17,427 nt of DNA from NCBI GenBank assembly GCA_034435395.1, contig DAOTXK010000004.1:1-17427 (forward strand), in the 5' to 3' direction. The first letter of the stretch is position 1. The number at the start of each line of letters is the position of its first letter. The position numbers and the translations under genes were made by a program. The DNA is from DAOTXK01 sp034435395. GTDB lineage: Bacteria > Chloroflexota > Anaerolineae > Aggregatilineales > Ch27. Below are positions 1 to 5,809 of the stretch, one piece after another. The notes under the pieces are model-generated. The model worked only from the letters and a program-made list of their open reading frames with translations, was not told the origin of the DNA and searched no databases.

Positions 1-856
1 GCGCGTCGTAAACCGCGCCCGTCCCCAGCCGGACCTCTTCGCCCCGGTAACCCGGCTGGATCACCTCGGCCTGCGCCAGTTCGTCGGCCAGGAAGGCGGC
101 GGCCCGGCTGTCATGCACGAAGACCTTCACCCCTGGCCGTGGCGGTGGCTGGAGCTGACCCCTATCCACGGCCCCGGCCAGCGCCTCCGCCACCGAGGTG
201 ACCGTCACTCCTTCCGGCAGGCTGACCCCCAGCGCCGGGAAGATGCGCTTCAGCGCCCACAGGGTCCCCGGCCCATCGGCGATCACCGTCCGGGCACCGC
301 TGGCGCGGAGGAAGGCCACCACCGCTTCCGCCTGCTGCCGCGCCTGATCCCGCGCCCCCAGGCTGTAAGCCAGCGCCCCGCTGAGCATCAGGGCTGGTTT
401 CACCTGGAGGCCCGCTTCTGCCAGGGCGGCCAGGGCGGACTGGACCGGCGTCTCGTCGGCCAGTTCCGCGGCCTCGCCCGCCAGCAGCAGCCCCTCAGCC
501 CGGACGGGCGCGGGCGGTTCCACCGTCACCCTCAGGGCCTGCCGCACCGGCTCCGGAGCCAGCCCCGCCGTGTACACCTGGGCCCGCGCGGCCAGCATGT
601 AGCCGCTGACCGGGTAATGGCTGATACACCATGCCTCGCTGATGCTGTCCAGGGTGGACTGGTACAGGAGTTCCACGCCGCGCGGTTCCCATTCGGCCAT
701 GCCGTTGGCGATCCGCCACAGCATGATGGCGCGGGCGCGGGTGGTGTGACTCTCCAGCAGCGTCAGGTTGGCCACCTCGCCCGCCGGTTTGCACATCGGG
801 CAGAACCGGCAGCCGTACAGGGTATCCGCGTAATCACTCAGCCCATTCACCGTCAT
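1..856 (-). CDS. (Fe-S)-binding protein, GlcF/CCG-domain-like, partial (C-terminus beyond window)
   Basis: This reading frame is open from an ATG at 856 to the left edge (285 codons, no stop), so the protein is truncated by the window. Residues 16-22 read CRFCPMC, a CxxCxxC Fe-S motif near the N-terminus. It is followed by long Ala/Leu-rich alpha/beta sequence ending in FVHDSRAAAFLADELAQAE, which resembles the start of a CCG/HdrB-type domain as in the glycolate oxidase Fe-S subunit GlcF. The usual fourth cysteine (CxxCxxCxxxCP) is absent after C22, and the expected second ferredoxin motif keeps only C77 (EAWCISHYP). One cluster held by C16/C19/C22/C77 is therefore more likely than two. The start lies 14 bp after the stop of the FAD oxidase, with a GAGGG-like ribosome site upstream. 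The likely role is electron acceptor for that flavoprotein at or near the membrane. The family call is moderately sure; the redox role is inferred from the neighbour. Confidence 0.7.
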   Translation of the reverse strand, partial: MTVNGLSDYADTLYGCRFCPMCKPAGEVANLTLLESHTTRARAIMLWRIANGMAEWEPRGVELLYQSTLDSISEAWCISHYPVSGYMLAARAQVYTAGLAPEPVRQALRVTVEPPAPVRAEGLLLAGEAAELADETPVQSALAALAEAGLQVKPALMLSGALAYSLGARDQARQQAEAVVAFLRASGARTVIADGPGTLWALKRIFPALGVSLPEGVTVTSVAEALAGAVDRGQLQPPPRPGVKVFVHDSRAAAFLADELAQAEVIQPGYRGEEVRLGTGAVYDA

Positions 857-870
857 CGTCGCCTGCCCTC

Positions 871-2343
871 TCAACGTGCGGGACCGAAGCCCATCTTGCC
901 GGGGTTGAGGATGTTATGGGGATCGAGGCTGTGCTTGAGGCCCTCCAGCACCTGGAAGGCCGGGCCGTACTGCTCACGCACCAGACGGGCCAGCTTCAGC
1001 CCCACGCCGTGATGCTCGTTCAGCACCCCGCCGCAGGCGATGGAGGTGCGCACCGAGAGGTTCCAGATTTCGTTGTGCAGGGCCAGCGCGGCCCTGGGGT
1101 CGTGGGGCGGCTCCTCGATGATGAAGCGGTCGTAGATCATGACGCCCCAGGGGAACCAGTGGGAGAAGTGGGCGATGTATAACAGGTTCCAGTCGGCGTA
1201 ACGCGCTTCCAGCGTCCGTTTTTTGGTCCAGTACAGATTCTCGATCTTGTCGAAGGTGGTCAGCGTGTCCATCGTGCCGAACATGGAGGGGAAGTCCAAC
1301 ACGTGCGGCGGGAAGTAAAAATTGTAACGATGGTTCCACCAGTTCCAGCCCGGCTCTGGACCGAGGTCCAGCGCGCCGTACTCGGCGCAGATGTCCAGCG
1401 CCCGCCGCTCCTGAAGCGCGGCCATCTCCGGCTGGCCCTCGAAACCGACGATCAGGTAGTTGCCATGGTCGACCTCGGCACCGATGATCGTCTTCACCCG
1501 CTTGAGCGTGCTCGGCTCGTCGTAGAGGCGGATGACCGTCGGCTGGAGGCGCTCCAGCATCATCCGCCGGCCAGCATCCAGCCCGGCGGAGAGGTCCTCG
1601 AACAGCATGGCCCGGAAGCGCCGATCCTCCGGGAGACGTTCGATCTGCATGGTGGCCTCGGTGATGATGCCGTAACAGCCTTCCGCCCCGACGAACAGCT
1701 GGAGCAAGCCCGGCCCCGCCGCATGGTTGGGCAGGGGCAGCGTGCGGATCACGTCGCCGGTCGGCAGCACGACTTCGACTGACAACACCAGGTCCTCGGC
1801 CTTGCCGTATTTCGTCGAGAGCACGCCGGAGCCGCGCGCCGCCAGGTAGCCGCCCAGGGTGGCGGAGTGGATCGAGGCGGGATAATGGGGCAGGGTGAAC
1901 CCGCGCGCGTTGAGGGCGTTTTCCAGGTCGTAGCCGTTGATGCCCGCCTGGGCGGTGACCGTCTGCGACTGCTCATTGATGGCGATGATCCGGTTGAGCC
2001 GCTTGAGGTCGACGGTGATGCCGCCGTAGACCGGCATCACGCCGCCCTGCGAGCCGGAGCCGCCGCCCCAGGGCACCAGGGGAATACGATACACGTTGGC
2101 CAGCTTGACGATGCGCGCCAGCTCCTCGACCGTGCCGGGCAGAACGACCACGTCCGGCAGCGGTGGCAGCTCCCCCCGGTCGATGTACATGCGGGGCAGC
2201 CAGAAGATGTCCACGCCGTAAGGGGTGCGGTCCGCCGGGTCGGTCAGCACGTGGTCCCAGCCGACGATGTCGGCCAGCTCCGATTCCAGCATCCGCCATT
2301 GCAGGGGATGCATTGCGTGCAGGGCGCTATTTAGAGCGGCCAA
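871..2343 (-). CDS. FAD-binding oxidase, AGPS/GlcD-like (VAO/PCMH family)
   Basis: A flavoprotein of 490 residues. The PCMH-type FAD domain spans about residues 62-235: PDVVVLPGTVEELARIVKLA, the glycine-rich PWGGGSGSQGG (91-101), ASIHSATLGGYLAARGSG (156-173) and GAEGCYGIITEA (219-230). The C-terminal substrate cap ends with NEHHGVGLK (442-450) and SLDPHNILNPGKMG (472-485). The HHGVG motif and overall pattern match alkyldihydroxyacetonephosphate synthase-type proteins more than classical GlcD. In bacteria such proteins usually sit with Fe-S partners and oxidise 2-hydroxyacids, so FAD-dependent oxidation of a hydroxyacid, passing electrons to the adjacent Fe-S protein, is the inferred role. The start is TTG at 2343, supported by an AAGGAG site 9 nt upstream; an ATG at 2313 (residue 11) is the alternative. 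The gene overlaps the kinase stop by 13 bp, suggesting translational coupling. The family is sure, the substrate unknown. Confidence 0.88.
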   Translation of the reverse strand: MAALNSALHAMHPLQWRMLESELADIVGWDHVLTDPADRTPYGVDIFWLPRMYIDRGELPPLPDVVVLPGTVEELARIVKLANVYRIPLVPWGGGSGSQGGVMPVYGGITVDLKRLNRIIAINEQSQTVTAQAGINGYDLENALNARGFTLPHYPASIHSATLGGYLAARGSGVLSTKYGKAEDLVLSVEVVLPTGDVIRTLPLPNHAAGPGLLQLFVGAEGCYGIITEATMQIERLPEDRRFRAMLFEDLSAGLDAGRRMMLERLQPTVIRLYDEPSTLKRVKTIIGAEVDHGNYLIVGFEGQPEMAALQERRALDICAEYGALDLGPEPGWNWWNHRYNFYFPPHVLDFPSMFGTMDTLTTFDKIENLYWTKKRTLEARYADWNLLYIAHFSHWFPWGVMIYDRFIIEEPPHDPRAALALHNEIWNLSVRTSIACGGVLNEHHGVGLKLARLVREQYGPAFQVLEGLKHSLDPHNILNPGKMGFGPAR

Positions 2344-3872
2344 TCCTGTTCTCTCCTTCCCTGTTGCCGGTGTTCGAAGTCATGCAACCGCGCTGCGACC
2401 GCCTGTAGGGCGATGTCGGCCTCGCGGTAGATGTCAAACAGAGTCCGGTAATCCTGCGCGATCGCGGGGTCCGGTTCGAGGCGCGTGCGAATGGCGATGA
2501 CCTCCTCCAGCGCCCCGGCTGTCCGGGCGATGAGGTTGACGCCCATAGCCGTGATCAGGGCCGAGCCATAGGCGGCATCGATCTGCGCGGGGATGGCGAG
2601 CGGCCGGTTGAGGACGTTGGCGACGATATGCCCCCACAGGTTGCTCCTGGAACCCTGCCCGATCAGGCGGATGTCCTCCGCTTTCAACCCCAGGCTCTCC
2701 ATCTCGCCGAGGGCATCCTTCAGGCTGAAGGCCACCCCTTCCAGGACGGCGCGGGTCAGGTGGGCGCGGCTGTGCCGGATGGTCAGGCCCAGAAAATCGC
2801 CGCGCCGTTTCTCGTCCCAGTGCGGGGCCCATTGACCCATCAGGTGGGGGTGAAAGATCAGCCCGCCGCTGCCGGGCGGGACCTGGGCCGCCGCCTCGTC
2901 CATCAGGCTGTAGGCGGATTGATCGGGCAAATCGGGCCAGATCACGTCCCGCAGCCAGCGGAAAGCGGAGGCCGCATACTTGCTGGCCGTGCCCGGATAC
3001 CACAGCCCGTCCAGCACATGGCGATAGTTCAGGATGTGCGGGCGGCGGATCGGGTCCGTGGTGACCACGGCGATCCGACCGACGCTGGCCAGCTTGACGC
3101 AGGCCGAGCCGGCCTGCACCGCGCCCGAACCAAGCACTTCGGCCACGGTATCGGTTGTCCCGGCGATAACCGGCGTGCCCGGCAGCAGCCCGGTGTCGTC
3201 GCCGCCCTGCGCGCTGACTGCCGAGACCACGCTCAGGGATGGCACGGCGCACGGCAGCCAGGCCGGATCCAGGCCAAGGTCATCGCAGAATTCGGGTATC
3301 CATGCTTCCGCCACCGGATCGAACAGCAGGCTGCCGCTGGCGTCGATCACATCGGTGAGGGGGGAAGGGGCCAGCCGGTGGCGCACGTAGTCCTTGGGGA
3401 ACAACAGACGCCGCGTGTCCCGCCAGACGTCGGGCCGGTGCTGGCGAATCCAGAGCAGCTGTGGCCAGGACCACACCGGCGTGACATCGTTCAGGGTGCG
3501 CTGGCGCACCTGGTCGCCCCAGCGCGCCAGGATGGACTCGACCTGGGGGGTGCTGCGGTTGTCAAACATCAGGATGGAGGGGCACAGCGGTCGGTCGTGC
3601 GCGTCCAGCAGGACGGTGTTGTGCGTGACGCCGACGATGCCCACCCCCGCGACCCGCCGCACGTCGATGCCGCTTTCCTGCAGGGCCGCGCGCACCGTGG
3701 TGCAGAAGGCCGCGTACCAGTTGTCGGGGTGCTGCTCAACCCAGCCAGGGCGGGGATACGCGGTCGGATATTCCTGCCGCGCCACCCCCACGGCCCGGCC
3801 CAGGGCATCGATGATGACGGTCTTGCAGCCGCCGGAGCCAACGTCGCTGGCCACGACGTAAGTCTCACTCAC
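2331..3872 (-). CDS. FGGY-family carbohydrate kinase (xylulokinase-like)
   Basis: A two-domain ASKHA-fold kinase of 513 residues, the normal size for FGGY kinases; it phosphorylates a sugar or polyol with ATP in the cytoplasm. The N-terminal phosphate-1 motif is ASDVGSGGCKTVI (8-20), followed by RPGWVEQHPDNWY (41-53), typical of xylulose/glycerol/gluconate kinases. GTTDTVAEVLGSGA (238-251) holds the likely catalytic base D241. The C-terminal adenosine motif is IRLIGQGSRSNLWGHIVANV (401-420), where the usual GGGAxS reads GQGSRS. The start is GTG at 3872, inside a GTGA overlap with the upstream cupin stop, which indicates tight coupling. Overall it is xylulokinase-like, but the substrate cannot be fixed from motifs; ribulose, gluconate, erythritol and other polyols remain possible. 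Together with the cupin and the oxidase it points to sugar or sugar-acid catabolism. Confidence 0.9.
   Translation of the reverse strand: MSETYVVASDVGSGGCKTVIIDALGRAVGVARQEYPTAYPRPGWVEQHPDNWYAAFCTTVRAALQESGIDVRRVAGVGIVGVTHNTVLLDAHDRPLCPSILMFDNRSTPQVESILARWGDQVRQRTLNDVTPVWSWPQLLWIRQHRPDVWRDTRRLLFPKDYVRHRLAPSPLTDVIDASGSLLFDPVAEAWIPEFCDDLGLDPAWLPCAVPSLSVVSAVSAQGGDDTGLLPGTPVIAGTTDTVAEVLGSGAVQAGSACVKLASVGRIAVVTTDPIRRPHILNYRHVLDGLWYPGTASKYAASAFRWLRDVIWPDLPDQSAYSLMDEAAAQVPPGSGGLIFHPHLMGQWAPHWDEKRRGDFLGLTIRHSRAHLTRAVLEGVAFSLKDALGEMESLGLKAEDIRLIGQGSRSNLWGHIVANVLNRPLAIPAQIDAAYGSALITAMGVNLIARTAGALEEVIAIRTRLEPDPAIAQDYRTLFDIYREADIALQAVAARLHDFEHRQQGRREQDWPL
2353..2358 (-). promoter_or_regulatory. Shine-Dalgarno site selecting the TTG start of the FAD oxidase
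   Basis: The minus strand reads AAGGAG here, 9 nt before a TTG at 2343 and inside the 3' end of the kinase gene. No comparable site precedes the in-frame ATG at 2313, so the TTG is the better start. Confidence 0.6.
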
Positions 3873-4225
3873 CGCCGGTCCACCTTAAAGAACACGCCGG
3901 TCAGCGGCTCGCCGCCGGTGTTGACCATCTGGTGGGGGATATGGCCGACCTTAAAGAAAGCCACGCCGGGGCGCAGGTCAGCGCGGTGATCCTGGCCATC
4001 GGCGCGCCAGCGGGCCTCCCCCTGGCCGCTGAGCACGAAAAAGACCTCAGGCTCCTCGTGTTCGTGCCAGCCAGCCACTTCGCCGGGCTGAAGGACGCCC
4101 ATGCCAAAGATCATGCCTCGATTGGCCTCCGTGGCATCGATGTACCGCCGCCAGCGCCCCTGCAGGCCGGGAATCGGCCTCAGCTCATCCTGGGAAAGGG
4201 TTCTCACCCACACGTCATCCGCCAT
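3869..4225 (-). CDS. Small single-domain cupin protein
   Basis: A 118-residue single-cupin protein. Cupin motif 1 is PGEVAGWHEHEEPEVFFVLSG (47-67), with H54, H56 and an acidic residue at 58-60 as candidate metal ligands. Motif 2 is PGVAFFKVGHIPHQMVNTG (86-104), with H98 as the fourth ligand. Small cupins of this kind act as sugar isomerases/epimerases, dioxygenases or ligand sensors, and motifs alone do not separate these. Two adjacent ATGs lie at 4228 and 4225; an AGGT-type ribosome site sits 5 nt before the second, so 4225 was chosen. The open frame continues upstream to a GTG at 4270, but that stretch has no family similarity. It is the first gene of the downstream unit, about 120 nt after a strong promoter, and its stop overlaps the kinase start by 4 bp. 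Confidence 0.85.
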   Translation of the reverse strand: MADDVWVRTLSQDELRPIPGLQGRWRRYIDATEANRGMIFGMGVLQPGEVAGWHEHEEPEVFFVLSGQGEARWRADGQDHRADLRPGVAFFKVGHIPHQMVNTGGEPLTGVFFKVDRR

Positions 4226-4324
4226 CATGCACCTCGCCCACAGGACATCAAAGGGTGCGGTTGGCCGCACCAGCGTCTACTGCCCACGCAATACCAGAAT
4301 TGAAACGATGTTTATCGAATATGA

Positions 4325-4351
4325 GAACAGCGATCTTATCTCAGTGAACAG
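4325..4351. repeat. Two direct GAACAG repeats spaced 21 bp, possible regulator site
   Basis: GAACAG occurs at 4325-4330 and again at 4346-4351, i.e. 21 bp or two helical turns apart, over and just downstream of the -10 box. Same-face spacing fits a dimeric or tandem DNA-binding regulator acting as a repressor. The repeats are short, so chance is possible. Confidence 0.35.
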
Positions 4352-4378
4352 TGTATCGTATTGGCGGGGCCCTGTCAA
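4350..4378 (-). promoter_or_regulatory. Sigma70-type promoter for the cupin-kinase-oxidase operon
   Basis: On the minus strand a perfect TTGACA (-35, at 4378-4373) is followed by a 17-bp spacer and TACACT (-10, at 4355-4350, four of six consensus bases). The predicted start near 4343 leaves a leader of about 120 nt before the cupin ATG. This is the best promoter match I found in the window. Confidence 0.65.
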
Positions 4379-4441
4379 TGTTGTGGGCGGGAGCGGCAGG
4401 GCGATTCCATATGGGCTGCTGTTCAGCGGTCTGGGCCGCCT

Positions 4442-4456
4442 GATGCTCAAAGCATC
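4442..4456. repeat. Short hairpin GATGCT-CAA-AGCATC
   Basis: A perfect 6-bp stem with a 3-nt loop in the non-coding region. No T-run follows on either strand, so it is not a standard terminator. Confidence 0.4.
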
Positions 4457-4501
4457 TGGCTGGACGGTGGGTAAGCGCGCTGAAGGCGCTGGAGCAGGGC
4501 C

Positions 4502-4537
4502 GCTCAGCCCCTTGCGGGAGCTTCCGGGCGGCTGAGC
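4502..4537. repeat. Inverted repeat GCTCAGCC / GGCTGAGC
   Basis: Perfect 8-bp arms at 4502-4509 and 4530-4537 enclose a 20-nt loop. No T-run follows, so it may be an RNA structure in the read-through or 3' region, or a factor-dependent termination site. Confidence 0.4.
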
Positions 4538-4661
4538 AGTCGGCTGGCTGTCTCCGGTGGCGATACCGCCGCGGCCTTTCCACCGTCTGGTACTCCAAAG
4601 GCAATCGCCCTACGGAAGCGGTTCGGGAAGTCGAGCGGCGGGCTGGCCGCTGGCGATTGGC

Positions 4662-4696
4662 AAAAAAGCTCGCTGTTTACTCCCGGGGCAGCCGCT
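4662..4696 (-). terminator. Weak intrinsic terminator candidate after the DUF2961 gene
   Basis: On the minus strand, arms at 4696-4689 (AGCGGCTG) and 4675-4667 (CAGCGAGCT) can pair with a small internal loop. Six T residues follow directly (4667-4662). The stop codon of the DUF2961 gene lies in the loop. The stem is short, so strength is doubtful. Confidence 0.3.
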
Positions 4697-5747
4697 GGTG
4701 AACCGGCAGCAGGGGCGGGAAAGGCTGGTGCGGCTCCCGCTGGTACCAGTACGCCGTGGACGAATAGTCGTTGCTCAGCTTGTTGGCGTGCCCGTGTTCG
4801 ATGGTGACGCGGAGGGAACGCTCAAAGAAGATGGGGTCCTCGATGTGGTACCGATAGAGCGTGTTTTTGCCGCGCCACGGCCAGTCTTCGGTGCCCTGAT
4901 AGAGGATCAGGCCATGGTACGGCGCGTGGTATTCCCGGGTGGGGCAGTAGGCCGTGTTGAAGTAATCCTCGGTGCCGGTGCCGTGGATGCTGGGGAAGGC
5001 TTCCCCATCGACATAAATCATGTCGTCGCCCTCGCCGTACCAGTCATTGACCTGGCGGGAGAAACAATCCACGTCCAGATGGCAGCCGACATAGTGCCCC
5101 TGCCCCTCCGCCTCCAGGATCACGTAATTGTCCTCGCCGGTCAGGTTAGGCGTCTGCCAGGTCTCCCACATCCGGTCGCGGTTGTCTTTCCAGCGGACGG
5201 TCGGGTCGGCCCAGCCGGTCGTTGGATTCTCCCGACGCCACTGGGCGTGGAAACGTCCGTAGTCCTCCAGGGAGGTCCCCGCCGGGTAAGCCTCGTAGTC
5301 CACGTAGAAGTAGAGCCGGTAGTCGACGGCCATGTCGTTGGTCACGGCCAGGCGCGCGCGCTCTTGAAACGGCATGGGGAACCAGCAGTTGAATCCCTTA
5401 CCATCCTCAGGACTCATCTGTAAGGGCAGGGAAACGAAGTTGTGGCGCAGGCCGTGGCCCAGCCCGAAAAAGTCGCCAATGGGGACTTCGATACTCGGCT
5501 GCGCCTCGCCATCCCACCAGGCACGCAGCACCACCTTCCGCAGCATGTGGCGGTCTTCCGACCACATGGTCATCCACAGGTGTTTGATGCAGGCCGGGCC
5601 AGCCAGGTCGGCGATGACCCGCGTCTCTCCCGGCGGGAAGTCCCACCAGTCGTGGTTGCCGCCGGTGGTGTCATAGCTGGAAACTCGCCCTCGTCTGACG
5701 CCGGGACGGAGCCTGGCCAGCCCGGCTAAAGTGCCCTGACCGATCAT
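4677..5747 (-). CDS. DUF2961 protein, GH172-like glycoside hydrolase
   Basis: A DUF2961-family protein of about 356 residues. The N-terminal signature GLARLRPGVRRGRVSSYDTTG (9-29) is followed by the beta-rich core, with GDFFGLGHG (91-99), NCWFPMPF (120-127) and HGTGTEDYFNTAY (255-267). DUF2961 founds glycoside hydrolase family GH172, whose characterised members act on alpha-D-fructofuranosides (difructose dianhydride I) or D-arabinofuranosides. As I recall, the Bifidobacterium enzyme uses glutamates E270 and E291, 21 residues apart. Here E239 (YGEGDD) and E260 (GTGTED) are also exactly 21 apart, so both catalytic residues appear present. No signal peptide is seen, implying a cytoplasmic enzyme acting on an imported oligosaccharide. 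ATG 5747 is preferred because GAGGA lies 5 nt upstream; ATG 5759 (four codons longer) is also possible. It is the last gene of the upstream block. The family is sure, the substrate inferred. Confidence 0.87.
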   Translation of the reverse strand: MIGQGTLAGLARLRPGVRRGRVSSYDTTGGNHDWWDFPPGETRVIADLAGPACIKHLWMTMWSEDRHMLRKVVLRAWWDGEAQPSIEVPIGDFFGLGHGLRHNFVSLPLQMSPEDGKGFNCWFPMPFQERARLAVTNDMAVDYRLYFYVDYEAYPAGTSLEDYGRFHAQWRRENPTTGWADPTVRWKDNRDRMWETWQTPNLTGEDNYVILEAEGQGHYVGCHLDVDCFSRQVNDWYGEGDDMIYVDGEAFPSIHGTGTEDYFNTAYCPTREYHAPYHGLILYQGTEDWPWRGKNTLYRYHIEDPIFFERSLRVTIEHGHANKLSNDYSSTAYWYQREPHQPFPPLLPVHQRLPRE

Positions 5748-5809
5748 GGTTTTCCTCATGCCTCCGGTTGCTGCTCAGTCCACTCCATGGATACGCGGCC
5801 TTCCCGGCC

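Larger units (their letters stand above)
4226..4676. other. 451-bp non-coding region separating the two minus-strand gene blocks
   Basis: No credible gene lies here; short frames on both strands lack ribosome sites and family similarity. The right part (4380-4676) is GC-rich and full of small inverted repeats. The left part (4300-4380) is clearly more AT-rich and holds a good minus-strand promoter with two GAACAG repeats just downstream. The region thus probably ends transcription of the upstream block and restarts it for the cupin-kinase-oxidase block. Confidence 0.7.

Noticed and set aside
2628..3989. Long plus-strand open frame of 453 codons opposite the kinase gene
   Set aside because: It is antisense to a clear FGGY kinase, is rich in Gly/Arg/His/Ala typical of a shadow frame in GC-rich DNA, and has no recognisable domain.
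4341..4604. 87-codon minus-strand frame in the non-coding stretch between the two blocks
   Set aside because: It covers the promoter for the cupin operon, has no ribosome site and a composition unlike the neighbouring genes.
4557..4710. Possible transposase or gene remnant on the plus strand before the DUF2961 stop
   Set aside because: The short translated stretch has no recognisable motif and no start; it was left as non-coding.
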